DNA from: CAZDQL01 sp964507325
Lineage (GTDB): Bacteria; Planctomycetota; UBA1135; GCA-002686595
Direction of reading: 5' to 3'
DNA: 39,626 nt
NCBI GenBank assembly: GCA_964507325.1
Contig: CAZDQL010000063.1
Location: forward strand, 1 to 39,626
Under the pieces are notes generated by a model. The model searched no databases, was not told where the DNA came from, and saw only the letters and a list, made by a program, of their open reading frames with translations. Both the position numbers and the translations under genes were made by a program. Of the stretch, positions 7,558-15,717 are shown piece by piece (position 1 is the stretch's first letter; the number at the start of each line of letters is the position of its first letter).

Positions 7558-8606
7558 GGGCGCTCCTCCAGCTCGGCCACGCGGCGCTCGAGGGCGCGCA
7601 GGGCCTGGGCCAGACGCTCGGTCCTGCCCGGCAGATTGGTGCGGCGGATGGCCTCGTTCTTGGGGGCGGCGGGTACGCCCCACCAATCCTCGCCCGGCGG
7701 CACGTTGCGGAAGACCGCCGACGCCCCCCCGATGCGCGCTCCGGCGCCGATCTCCAGGTGCCCGGCGACCCCCACCTGCCCGGCCAGGATGGCGCTGGGC
7801 CCCACGCGCGTCGAGCCGGCGATGCCGCTCTGGGCCACCAGCATGGCGGAGGAGCCGATGTGGCAGTTGTGGCCCACGTGCACCAGGTTGTCGATCTTGA
7901 CGTTGCTCTCGATGCGCGTCGCCTTGAAGCGCGCGCAGTCGATCGTCACGTTGGCCCCGATCTCGACGTCGTCCTCGATCACGACCGTCCCCCCCTGGGG
8001 CGTCTTGGTCCAGCCCTCCTCTCCGGGCTCGAAGCCGAAGCCGTCGGAGCCGATCACGGCACCGGCGTGCACGACACAGCGGGCGCCGATCTGGACGTGG
8101 GGGTAGATGCACACCCCGGGGTAGAGCTGGGTCCCGGGGCCGATCCGAGCCCGCGCGCCTACGGTCACCAGCGGGTGGAGCACGCATCCGGAGGCCAGCT
8201 CGGCCCCCTCCTGCACCACGCACAAGGGACCCACCGAGACGTCGGGGGCGAGGCTGGCAGCGGGGTCGACCACGGCGCTGGGGTGGATCCCCGGCGCGGG
8301 GGTCGGCCGCTCCGGCGCGAAGGCCTCCACCACCCGGTTGAAGGCCCGCTGGGGGTCGGCGCAGCGCAAGAGGACCAGATCCGGGCGCTCGCTACCCACC
8401 TCTGCGCCCACGATCACCGCGGCGGCGCGGGTCTCGGCCAGGTGGCGCGCCTGGCGTCGATCGGCCAGGAAACTGATCTCGTCCGGGGAGGCGTCCTCCA
8501 GGGAGGCGGGCCCGACGATGCGCCGCGAACCGTCCACCTCCACTCCGACCCCCTCCAGTCGGGCGTCGCAGAGAACGGCTATTTCGGTCAGCGTGATCGA
8601 CTTCAT
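7554..8606 (-). CDS. lpxD: UDP-3-O-acylglucosamine N-acyltransferase LpxD
   Basis: Third enzyme of lipid A synthesis, adding the N-linked hydroxyacyl chain to UDP-3-O-acyl-glucosamine in the cytoplasm. The 350-aa protein has the LpxD N-terminal uridine-binding domain (about 1-100), hexapeptide beta-helix repeats (about 107-310) and a short C-terminal helix. The DGFGF motif (188-192) and the catalytic-type His246 in HVGHN are present. It is the first gene of its operon, with a consensus promoter at 8678-8706 and a stop codon overlapping the next gene by 4 nt. No clear Shine-Dalgarno sequence precedes its ATG. Confidence 0.95.
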   Translation of the reverse strand: MKSITLTEIAVLCDARLEGVGVEVDGSRRIVGPASLEDASPDEISFLADRRQARHLAETRAAAVIVGAEVGSERPDLVLLRCADPQRAFNRVVEAFAPERPTPAPGIHPSAVVDPAASLAPDVSVGPLCVVQEGAELASGCVLHPLVTVGARARIGPGTQLYPGVCIYPHVQIGARCVVHAGAVIGSDGFGFEPGEEGWTKTPQGGTVVIEDDVEIGANVTIDCARFKATRIESNVKIDNLVHVGHNCHIGSSAMLVAQSGIAGSTRVGPSAILAGQVGVAGHLEIGAGARIGGASAVFRNVPPGEDWWGVPAAPKNEAIRRTNLPGRTERLAQALRALERRVAELEERP

Positions 8607-8677
8607 CCCGGGGAGACCCGTCCCTGGCGGGCCCTGTCGCCGTCCTACCGCGCGGACGGCCTCATGAGGAGCCCGGA

Positions 8678-8706
8678 GGTGTAGCGAGCGACCCCGCGCG
8701 TGTCAA
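8678..8706 (-). promoter_or_regulatory. Sigma70 consensus promoter of the lpxD operon
   Basis: The minus strand has a perfect -35 TTGACA (8701-8706), a 17-bp spacer and a -10 TACACC (8678-8683). Transcription should start near 8671, about 65 nt before the lpxD ATG. It lies in the 123-bp gap between bamA and lpxD, so lipid A genes can be expressed independently of dnaB-bamA. Confidence 0.72.
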
Positions 8707-8729
8707 TCCGCGACCGGAAAGGCCCCGGA

Positions 8730-11297
8730 TCAGCGCCAATCGAGGCGGAAGGAGAAGGTCTCCGTGTCGTCCCCGTCCCCCTTCTCGATCGGGAAGCCGA
8801 AGTTGAACTTGAGGGGGATCGGCTGGGTCAGGGCGAAGCCGAAGCCCACCGAGGACCGCAGCTCGTCCAATTCGAGCTCGAAGCTCTCCGGATCCAAGAC
8901 CCCCGCGTCGACGAAGAGGAAGCCCCGCACCATCTCCTGGCGCCGGGAGGTGCCGGGGATGGGGACCGAGTAGAGGGGGTGGCGATACTCGATGGTCCCA
9001 CGCAGGTAGGTCTCGCCACCGATCGCGAAGCCCCGGTCGTTGGGACCCACGCCGCGGAAGTCGAAGCCGCGCAGGGTCGAGGAGCCCCCCAGGAAGAAGC
9101 GCTCGGAGTAGTGGGCTTCGTCGGTGTCGTCGAAGGGGTGGGCCACACCCAGCCCGGCGCTGAAGTAGAAACCGGAGCGGATGTCCGCGTCCGGGCTCCC
9201 GAGAGGGGTGTAGAGATCGACCTGCACCTCGCTCTTGACGAGGTTCTCGTCGCCCCCCAGTCCGCCCCCGTAGACGGTGTTCAGCCAGCGCGCCAGGACC
9301 CCCCGGCGGGGCTGACGGGGGTTGTCGAGGTTGCGGTAGCGCAGGTGCGCCTCGAGGCCCTGGAACTCGGTGACGCCCTCGGAGCGCGCCAGGCTCCAGG
9401 GGACCTCGTCGTCGAGGGAGTCGAGCTCGACCTCCTGGTAGACCGGTCCCACGCTGAGCGAGAGATCCCCCTGGCCGAAGAGGTGCCCCAGGATCGCCTC
9501 CGCCTGGGTGCGCTTCTCGTCGTGGGACCGGAAGCGCCGCAGGCGGTTCTCGAACATGCCGCGGGCGGTCCAGCGGTTGAAGTGGGTGGTGAAGATGTCC
9601 GGATGGGCGTAGAGGAAGCGGTAGTAGCTGATCTGCGAGCCGGGCGAGACGTCCATCAGCAGGGTCTCGCCGTTGCCGTGGAAGGCCTCCTTGCGATACA
9701 CCTCGATGAAGGTCGACGCCATGCTCGACGGCAGGTTGGCGACCGAGGCGTTGCGCATCGACAGGGAGAGGATCCCCAGGATGCCGCTGTCGGAGGCGAC
9801 GCCACCGGCGATGTTGAAGTCCACGACGCGCCCCTCCGTGACCTCGTAGATGACGTCGATCTTGTCGGGGTCGTCGTCGGCGACCTCGAGCCTCACGTCG
9901 GGCGGGGGATGCCGGGGGTCGAGGGTGTCGTCAAAGTAGCCGGTGCCGGAGAGGCGCTCGCGGCCGCGCTGGATCTCCGCCAGGTTGGCGCGCTTGCCGG
10001 GTAGGGCGCTCAGCTCGCGCCGCAGGACCGCGTCGCGGGTGTGGCCGTGGCCCACCAGCCTGATCTCGCGGTAGGAGCGCTGGCGCCCCTGGGCGAAGCG
10101 GTAGACCACCTGCACCTCGCGCCGCTCGTAGTCGCGGATGAAGATCGGCTCCAGCCACTTCCAGCCGCCGGCCAGGGGGTCGTCGAAGAAGTCCTGGGGG
10201 ATGTAGCCGCGCTCCCCGTAGTAGCGCCCCAGGGCCCCGGTGTCGTGGGCGACGCGCGCCTGCTCGAGGGGATTCCCGGGCTGCATCTCCAGGAGCGCCA
10301 GGAGCTCCTCCTCGGGGAAGAGGAGCTCGGCTCGCTCCTCCACCCAATTGCGGCTGGTGGGGTCCCACTCCCGCTCGTAGGCCTCGATCGAGACGGAGGA
10401 GACGCGGTAGAGCTCCCCCTGGTCGACCACCACGTGCACGTGCACGCGGTCGCGGTCGTCGCTGAACTTCAGCTCCTCCACCTCGACCGTCACGTCGAGC
10501 CAGCCGCGGTCGCGGAAGACCTGACGCATCGCCAACAGGTCCGCTTCGAGCACCTCCCGGTCGAAGACCTTGCCCCACCAGCGCAGGAGGCCGCGCCCCT
10601 TGGTATCGACCCGCGCCAGGGAGCGGAGCCCGCCCCTCCAGAGACCCCAACCGGTGTCCGGCAGATCCTGGTTGCCGCGCACGGTCACCTTGGTGCAGCG
10701 CACCTTGGGGCCCTCGCGGATCTCGAAGATCACGTCGCTGGCGGCCGAGACACCTCCCTCTGCCTGCTCCTCGCCCGCCTCGGGGGCCGCTCCTCCGGTC
10801 ACGACGTCCACCTCGGCGAAGTGGAATCCCTGGCGGCGGTAGCCCCTCAGGAGGCGCTGGCGGACGTTGTACGCCTCGTGGACGTAGATCTGCTCGCGTT
10901 GATCGAGCAGGGCCCACTCGCGCAGCTTGGAGACGGGGATGCGGTCGTTGCCCACGAAGCGCGGCTCGAGGTCGACGGGCAGCTCCGACACGGGGACGGT
11001 GACCTTGACTCCGCCGGGCACCGCCTCCAACCGGGGCTGGAGCACGATCACCCCGTAGGTGTCGAACACGCGCTTGATCCCCGCCCGCTGGCGAACCAGG
11101 GCCGGCCAGGGCTCGCCCACGACGATCCCCAGGGTGCGCTGCACGGCGTCGGGGTCGTCGCTCCTGAGACCTTCGAAGCCGAATTCGACCACGATCGGTT
11201 GAGTGGCGGCCTCCTGATCCTGCGGATGGGCGTCGGCGGGGGGCAGCAGCGTGGCGACCAGCGCCAGCAGGACGAGAGTGCGGTGGGGAAGCGACAC
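8730..11297 (-). CDS. bamA: Outer membrane protein assembly factor BamA (Omp85 family)
   Basis: Folds and inserts beta-barrel proteins into the outer membrane. The 855-aa protein has an N-terminal Sec signal peptide (cleavage near residue 23), POTRA-like repeats over about residues 35-430, and a C-terminal Omp85 barrel. The barrel carries the conserved lid-loop RGF motif (743-745) in STLRGFDFRG. The chain ends in LDWR rather than in the usual terminal aromatic residue. The start is GTG with no obvious Shine-Dalgarno sequence; the signal peptide supports it. It lies 29 bp after dnaB and just before lpxD. The skp/ompH gene often found between bamA and lpxD is absent. BamA next to lipid A genes is a known arrangement and implies a true outer membrane. 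Confidence 0.9.
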   Translation of the reverse strand: MSLPHRTLVLLALVATLLPPADAHPQDQEAATQPIVVEFGFEGLRSDDPDAVQRTLGIVVGEPWPALVRQRAGIKRVFDTYGVIVLQPRLEAVPGGVKVTVPVSELPVDLEPRFVGNDRIPVSKLREWALLDQREQIYVHEAYNVRQRLLRGYRRQGFHFAEVDVVTGGAAPEAGEEQAEGGVSAASDVIFEIREGPKVRCTKVTVRGNQDLPDTGWGLWRGGLRSLARVDTKGRGLLRWWGKVFDREVLEADLLAMRQVFRDRGWLDVTVEVEELKFSDDRDRVHVHVVVDQGELYRVSSVSIEAYEREWDPTSRNWVEERAELLFPEEELLALLEMQPGNPLEQARVAHDTGALGRYYGERGYIPQDFFDDPLAGGWKWLEPIFIRDYERREVQVVYRFAQGRQRSYREIRLVGHGHTRDAVLRRELSALPGKRANLAEIQRGRERLSGTGYFDDTLDPRHPPPDVRLEVADDDPDKIDVIYEVTEGRVVDFNIAGGVASDSGILGILSLSMRNASVANLPSSMASTFIEVYRKEAFHGNGETLLMDVSPGSQISYYRFLYAHPDIFTTHFNRWTARGMFENRLRRFRSHDEKRTQAEAILGHLFGQGDLSLSVGPVYQEVELDSLDDEVPWSLARSEGVTEFQGLEAHLRYRNLDNPRQPRRGVLARWLNTVYGGGLGGDENLVKSEVQVDLYTPLGSPDADIRSGFYFSAGLGVAHPFDDTDEAHYSERFFLGGSSTLRGFDFRGVGPNDRGFAIGGETYLRGTIEYRHPLYSVPIPGTSRRQEMVRGFLFVDAGVLDPESFELELDELRSSVGFGFALTQPIPLKFNFGFPIEKGDGDDTETFSFRLDWR

Positions 11298-11326
11298 TGG
11301 GCGGGGGGGACCGATGACTGGGAGCG

Positions 11327-12706
11327 TCAGAGGTTGATCGGCTCGGCGATCGACGGAGCGGGGTTCTCGAAGCGCATGATGTTGCCGAAGAACTGCAACT
11401 TGACCTTGCCGGTGGGGCCATTGCGCTGTTTGGCCACGATCACCTCGGCCCGGTTCTTGTTCTCTTCGGTCTGGTTGTAGTACTCGGCGCGGTAGAGCAT
11501 CATCACCACGTCGGCGTCCTGCTCGATCGACCCCGACTCGCGCAGGTCGGAGAGCAGGGGACGCTTGTCCTCGCGCGACTCCACGCCCCGCGAGAGCTGG
11601 GAGATGGCCAGGACCGGCACCTCGAGCTCGCGCGACAGCTCCTTCAGGGAACGCGAGATCTGGCTGATCTCCTGCTGGCGGTTCTCCCCCTTGCCGGTCA
11701 TCAGCTGCAGGTAGTCCAGCACGATCATGTCCAGGCCGTGGGTGTGCTTGACCCGCCTGGCGCGACTCCTGACCGCCATGATCGAGAGCCCCGGCGTGTC
11801 GTCGATGAAGAGCTTGCTGCTCTGCAGGTCCCCCGCGGCCTGGGTCAGGTCGGCGTAGTTGGAGGGATCGATCTTGCCGGTGCGCAGGCGGTGGGCGTCG
11901 ACCGCGGAGCGCGAGCAGAGCATGCGCTGCACGATCGACAGACGCCCCATCTCCAAGCTGAAGAAGAGCACGCGTGGATCGTGATCCCAGTGGCTCGGCC
12001 GGTGCAGCACCACGTGCTCCATGATGTTCAAGACGAAGGCCGTCTTGCCCATCGAAGGACGCGCGGCGATGATCGTCAGCTCCCCCGGGTTGAACCCGCC
12101 GAGCATCTCGTCCAGCTCGTAGAAGCCGCTCGGCAGGCCGGTCAGGTCGCCGCGGTGGCGGGAGGCGTCGATGCGCTTGAAGGCCTCGGTCAGGGCCTCC
12201 GCGATCGGGATCGCACCCCCCCGCTCGCGCCCCTGGGTGATGCGGAAGATGCGGTGCTCGGCGTCGTCGAGCAGCGAGATCACCGCCTCGCTGTCGGGGT
12301 TGGTGGAGTAGGCCTCGTCGATGACCGCTCCCGCCTCGGCGATCAGGGCGCGCAGGAGCGACGACTGGGCCACGAGCTGGCCGTGGTGCGTCAGGTGGGC
12401 GGCGCTGGTCACGCAGCCGGTCAGCTCCGCCAGGTAGGCGTTGCCGCCGATCGTCGCCAGGTCGCCGGTGGCCTTGAGGGCGTTGCCGGCCGAGATCAGG
12501 TCGACGGGGATGTTGCGCTCGCTGAGCTCGAGGAAGACCTCGAAGATGCGGCGGTGGCGCCGGTCGTGGAAGTCCTCGGGGCGCACGAACTCCGCCACGT
12601 CCGGAATGCGGTTGGCATCCTGGAGTAGAGCGCCGAGCACGCTGCGCTCGGCCGCCGGGTCGTTGGGTACGACGCGGGCGTGCGGGACTTCGTCCACCGG
12701 ATCCAC
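11327..12706 (-). CDS. dnaB: Replicative DNA helicase DnaB
   Basis: Hexameric 5'-3' helicase that unwinds DNA ahead of the replisome. The 459-aa length is normal. Residues about 12-115 are the N-terminal DnaB domain. The C-terminal RecA-like domain carries Walker A ARPSMGKT (215-222), a Walker B-type VLDYLQLM, and the later helicase motif KQRNGPTG. No intein interrupts the Walker A region, a common insertion site in this family. It starts with GTG; a second GTG three codons on is possible. The order rplI-dnaB is conserved across bacteria. Candidate promoter TCGACA-18-TAGGCT lies upstream (12751-12780). Confidence 0.96.
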   Translation of the reverse strand: MDPVDEVPHARVVPNDPAAERSVLGALLQDANRIPDVAEFVRPEDFHDRRHRRIFEVFLELSERNIPVDLISAGNALKATGDLATIGGNAYLAELTGCVTSAAHLTHHGQLVAQSSLLRALIAEAGAVIDEAYSTNPDSEAVISLLDDAEHRIFRITQGRERGGAIPIAEALTEAFKRIDASRHRGDLTGLPSGFYELDEMLGGFNPGELTIIAARPSMGKTAFVLNIMEHVVLHRPSHWDHDPRVLFFSLEMGRLSIVQRMLCSRSAVDAHRLRTGKIDPSNYADLTQAAGDLQSSKLFIDDTPGLSIMAVRSRARRVKHTHGLDMIVLDYLQLMTGKGENRQQEISQISRSLKELSRELEVPVLAISQLSRGVESREDKRPLLSDLRESGSIEQDADVVMMLYRAEYYNQTEENKNRAEVIVAKQRNGPTGKVKLQFFGNIMRFENPAPSIAEPINL

Positions 12707-12750
12707 GGGTGCGGTCTCTCTGCGCCCCGGAACCCCCCGGAGCAGTGTGG

Positions 12751-12780
12751 AGCCTAGCTCGGCGCCCTCACCGGTGTCGA
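12751..12780 (-). promoter_or_regulatory. Candidate promoter upstream of dnaB
   Basis: On the minus strand a -35 TCGACA (12775-12780) and a -10 TAGGCT (12751-12756) are 18 bp apart, in the 112-bp gap between rplI and dnaB. Just before it, a small ACCCG/CGGGT hairpin (12787-12799) follows the rplI stop and may weaken read-through. Confidence 0.45.
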
Positions 12781-12818
12781 GGGTAAACCCGTCACGGGTG
12801 GGCTCGCCGGCGTCGGTA

Positions 12819-13307
12819 CTAACCCTCGCTCGCGCTCGCCTGCTCCGCCTGCTCCTCGGGCTCGACGGTCACGGTGATCTGGGCGTAGTGCTCGCCGTGC
12901 ACGTGGATCTCGACGTAGTGGTCGCCGATCGCCTTGATCGGCGCATCCAGGTGCACGCGCTTCTCCTCGATCTCCGCGCCGGCGGCGGCGACCAGCTCCG
13001 CCACCTTGGAGGCGTTCACGGAGCCGTACAGGTGGCCGCCCTCGTCCGCCTTCATGACGGTCTTCACGCGCAGCTTGGAGAGGGTCGCGACCGCGGCCTC
13101 GATCTCCGCCATCTGGGCGGCTTCCTCGAGGGCCAGGCGCTCGGCGCGGTGCGCGATCTGGCGCCGGTTGTCCTCGGTGGCGGGGACCGCCAGCCTCTGG
13201 GGCAGGAGGTAGTTGTGGGCGTAGCCGGGGGCGACGCTGACCACGTCCCCGCAGCGTCCAAGGCCCCTGACGTGCTCCCTCAGGAGGATGTCAATGGTTC
13301 TCTTCAT
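12819..13307 (-). CDS. rplI: 50S ribosomal protein L9
   Basis: Large-subunit protein that binds 23S rRNA. The 162-aa chain has the two-domain L9 layout: an N-terminal RNA-binding domain (about 1-48) with the GLGRCGDVVSVAPGYAHNYL signature, a connecting helix, and a C-terminal domain with GGHLYGSV. A short Glu/Gln/Ala-rich tail follows. The ATG has a G-rich sequence close upstream. It follows rpsR by 13 bp in the conserved rpsF-rpsR-rplI order. Confidence 0.96.
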   Translation of the reverse strand: MKRTIDILLREHVRGLGRCGDVVSVAPGYAHNYLLPQRLAVPATEDNRRQIAHRAERLALEEAAQMAEIEAAVATLSKLRVKTVMKADEGGHLYGSVNASKVAELVAAAGAEIEEKRVHLDAPIKAIGDHYVEIHVHGEHYAQITVTVEPEEQAEQASASEG

Positions 13308-13320
13308 CGGGACCCCCCAC

Positions 13321-13533
13321 TCAGCCCACGAAGGGCAGGAGCGCCACGTGCCGGGCGCGTTTGATGGCCTTCTTGAGCTGCTTCTGACACTGGGTGCAGA
13401 AGCCGGTACGACGCCGGGAGAGGATCTGCCCCTGGGGGGTCAGGAACTTCTCCAGGTACTCGGTGTCCTTGTAGTCGATCTTCGGATCGTCGCAGTTGCG
13501 GCTGGCGATGACCCCGCGGAAACGGCGTGCCAT
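13321..13533 (-). CDS. rpsR: 30S ribosomal protein S18
   Basis: Small-subunit protein that pairs with S6 in the 30S platform. It has 70 aa with the family stretch KIDYKD and a basic C-terminus RARHVALLPFVG. Cys14, Cys46 and Cys49 remain, the last two as CTQC, which looks like a partial zinc-site pattern; binding is unproven. GAGG lies 8 nt before the ATG. It follows rpsF after 3 bp, so ssb, often found between these two genes, is missing here. Confidence 0.96.
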   Translation of the reverse strand: MARRFRGVIASRNCDDPKIDYKDTEYLEKFLTPQGQILSRRRTGFCTQCQKQLKKAIKRARHVALLPFVG

Positions 13534-13536
13534 GAC

Positions 13537-14190
13537 TCAGACCTCCTGCTTGTCGGGGGCTTGAGGGGAATCGCTGCCGGTGCTCTCAGCAGCCGGGGTT
13601 GCGGGAGCCGGGGCTTCGGGAGCCGGGGCTTCGGGAGCCGGGGCTTCGGAAGCCGGGGCTTCGGAAGCCGGGGTTTCGGCCGCAGGGGCCTCGGCGGCCT
13701 GCGCTGCCGGCTCCGGGGCGGCCTCGGCCGGCCCCTCGCCCTCGCTCGCCGGGGGAGCTCCCTCCCCACGCTCAGTCTGCCGCCCCTCGGGCGCGGGCTC
13801 CGGTTCCGGCTCCGGATCCGGGGCGTCGTCGGGGGGCGGAGCGGGGACGGAGAAGCCCTCGTCCAGCTCGGCGCGACTGAGGGCGTCCTCCCCCTCGGGG
13901 ATCTCGTCCACCGACAGCTCCAGGACCCGCAGCACGCGCTCGTTGAGCTCGAAATCGCGCCGCATGGCCGGGATCCGCTCGGCGGGGATCTCGTAGAAGG
14001 TCAAGAGGTAGGTGGCGCGCAGGCGCCCCTTGATCGGGTAGGCCAGCCGGCGCTCGTCCCAACGCCGCGCGGTGTGGACCGTCGCGCCGTGCTTGGTGAG
14101 CGTGCTGGTCACGAGCGCCTTGGCGCTCTTCCAGTCGTCCCGGACTGCTTGGTTGTCCAGGAGGAACATGCCTTCGTAGATCTGTGTCAC
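13537..14190 (-). CDS. rpsF: 30S ribosomal protein S6 with long low-complexity tail
   Basis: Residues 1 to about 100 are a standard S6 domain (YEGMFLLD start, RRLAYPIKGR), which pairs with S18. The remaining half, to residue 217, is Pro/Ala/Glu-rich with tandem PAPEA/PASEA units and no known domain. Typical S6 proteins are 95-140 aa, so the tail roughly doubles the protein. The tail DNA has five 15-bp tandem repeats (13603-13677). The GTG start has AGGAG 4 nt upstream. A disordered extension is inferred from composition. Confidence 0.93.
   Translation of the reverse strand: MTQIYEGMFLLDNQAVRDDWKSAKALVTSTLTKHGATVHTARRWDERRLAYPIKGRLRATYLLTFYEIPAERIPAMRRDFELNERVLRVLELSVDEIPEGEDALSRAELDEGFSVPAPPPDDAPDPEPEPEPAPEGRQTERGEGAPPASEGEGPAEAAPEPAAQAAEAPAAETPASEAPASEAPAPEAPAPEAPAPATPAAESTGSDSPQAPDKQEV
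13603..13677 (-). repeat. Five tandem 15-bp repeats inside rpsF
   Basis: The plus strand shows five back-to-back units of GGGAGCCGGGGCTTC. The last two differ by GGA for GGG, and the final one also has a T change. A degenerate unit precedes them. Each unit encodes the five-residue Glu-Ala-Pro-Ala/Ser-Pro type repeat of the S6 tail, so copy-number change would keep the frame. Confidence 0.9.
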
Positions 14191-14224
14191 GGTTCTCCTT
14201 GTCGGGTCGGCGGACTCCCGGTCG

Positions 14225-14821
14225 TCAGGACTCCTGGTTCCAGCGGCTGTGGAACCGCGTCATGCACCCCTGGATGTCTCCGCTCGCGAGCCAGTCGAGG
14301 ATCGCCTCGGCCGCCTCGGCCACGGAGATCTCCGCCTCGACCCGCTCCTCGGCGGGGAAGGGCTGGAGCACGTAACGCGCCGCGTCGGTGCCCTTGCGAC
14401 CGATCCCCACGCGAAGTCGGGGGAAGCGGTCGGTCGCAAGGTGTTCGATGATGGAGCGCATGCCACGGTGGCCTCCGGAGCTGCCGTGGGGTCGAATGCG
14501 GAGCCGACCCAGCTCGAGGTCCAGGTCGTCGTAGACGACGAGGAGATCCTCGCTGGCCAGCTCCAGGAAGCGGGCCACGGGGGCCACGATCTGGCCGGAG
14601 CGGTTCATCCAGGCCCCGGGGCAGAGCAGGAACCCGTCGGGTCCCTCGATCCGGCACCAGTCGAACGCCCGCGGGCCGCCGTAGCCCTCGAGGTGGCGTG
14701 CGCTGCGAAAGAGCCCCCCCCGCCGCTCCGCCAGGCGCTCCAGCACGTGGAAGCCCACGTTGTGACGCGTCCAGCGGTACTCGGGACCGGGATTGCCCAG
14801 GCCGACGATCAGCCGAGTCAT
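14225..14821 (-). CDS. pth: Peptidyl-tRNA hydrolase
   Basis: Frees tRNA from peptidyl-tRNA that drops off ribosomes. The 198-aa length is typical. Catalytic His20 in TRHNVGF, Asn10 in GLGNPG, Asn73 in WMNRSG and Asp98 in YDDLDL match the conserved active site, and GGHRGM is present. Gene order prs-rplY-pth is widely conserved. The gap to rpsF is 34 bp, probably one transcript. Confidence 0.96.
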   Translation of the reverse strand: MTRLIVGLGNPGPEYRWTRHNVGFHVLERLAERRGGLFRSARHLEGYGGPRAFDWCRIEGPDGFLLCPGAWMNRSGQIVAPVARFLELASEDLLVVYDDLDLELGRLRIRPHGSSGGHRGMRSIIEHLATDRFPRLRVGIGRKGTDAARYVLQPFPAEERVEAEISVAEAAEAILDWLASGDIQGCMTRFHSRWNQES

Positions 14822-14939
14822 CAGGCGGTCGGTTGAAGGTCGAGGGGGCCGCCCCAGGAGTGGAGCCCGGGGGCGGAAAAGGGGGAGCAGTGTAACGGCG
14901 CGCCAGCGGGGCGCAACCTCGGGGGTGGTCGAGCCCCCC

Positions 14940-14963
14940 GGGGCGCCCCGCGCGCCGCGCCCC
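14940..14963 (-). terminator. G/C hairpin just after the L25 gene
   Basis: A perfect 7-bp all-G/C stem (14940-14946 with 14957-14963) around a 10-nt loop starts 2 nt after the L25 stop codon. No T run follows, so it may instead be an mRNA 3'-end stabiliser or a pause site. Confidence 0.35.
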
Positions 14964-14965
14964 GA

Positions 14966-15628
14966 TCAGCCCTCGTCTCCTTCGGATTCGGCTTCCTCGG
15001 GAGCCTCCCCCTCGGCCTCGGCGGCCTCGGCGGCGGCGGCAGCGGCGGCTTCCTCCTCCTCGGCGGTGACGGGGAGCGCCTCCGCGGCGCCGCGCAGGGC
15101 GCCCACGACGGCGATCTCGGTCTCGGGGGGCGTCAACAGGGTGACCCCCTCCGGCATGACCAGGTCGCCGGCGGTGAGGTGTGTCCCGGTGACCAGCCCC
15201 TCGACGCTGACCTCGATGTCGTTGGGGATCTTGGAGGGGATCGAGCTGATCGTGACCTGGGTCATGCTCTGGGTCAGGACCCCCTCCTTCACCTGGCCGT
15301 AGAAGCGCAGCTCCACCTCGCTCTCGGTGGCCACCCCGCGCTGCACGCGCTTGAACTCCACATGCAGAATGCGGTCGCCGAGGGCGTCCCACTGCAGTTC
15401 GCGCACCACGCCGACGTGCGGCTCGCCTTCGACCAGCAGGTCGAAGAGCTGCACATGCTGCCGCCGCGCCGTGAGGAACTCGACCTCGTCGAAGTGCAGG
15501 TTCAGGTGCTCGTGCTCGCCGTCGGTCGGGATGCTGGCGATCATGCGACCCTCTCGGCGCAGGGCGCGTGAGGCGCGGCTACCGAGCTCGGTGCGGACTT
15601 GACATTCGATGTTGACGCTGACGGGCAT
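14966..15628 (-). CDS. rplY: 50S ribosomal protein L25/general stress protein Ctc
   Basis: 5S rRNA-binding large-subunit protein. The 220-aa form has the N-terminal L25 domain (about 1-95), the C-terminal TL5/Ctc beta domain (about 96-185), and then an Ala/Glu-rich acidic tail. The open frame extends further upstream, but the ATG at 15628 begins the homologous region and has AGGAG 6 nt before it. It is placed between prs and pth as in many bacteria. The acidic tail parallels the extended tail of S6. Confidence 0.94.
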   Translation of the reverse strand: MPVSVNIECQVRTELGSRASRALRREGRMIASIPTDGEHEHLNLHFDEVEFLTARRQHVQLFDLLVEGEPHVGVVRELQWDALGDRILHVEFKRVQRGVATESEVELRFYGQVKEGVLTQSMTQVTISSIPSKIPNDIEVSVEGLVTGTHLTAGDLVMPEGVTLLTPPETEIAVVGALRGAAEALPVTAEEEEAAAAAAAEAAEAEGEAPEEAESEGDEG

Positions 15629-15717
15629 CGTGGCTCCTGGATGGTTCGTCGCCCCCCCAGGGGGAGGGCGCACAGGATGATGGGATCTAGGGGAGGGTGT
15701 TCTCGAACGGCCGCCGA

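Noticed and set aside
5383..8106. A plus-strand open frame of about 900 codons opposite the lpx genes
   Set aside because: It is antisense to lpxA, lpxC-fabZ and lpxD, which all have intact catalytic motifs on the minus strand.
7558..8223. Upstream extension of the lpxC-fabZ frame
   Set aside because: It lies within lpxD in a different frame and has no homology; the GTGA overlap gives a better start.
13603..13677. Short tandem repeats considered as a possible CRISPR array
   Set aside because: The units are back-to-back 15-bp coding repeats with no spacers and lie inside rpsF.
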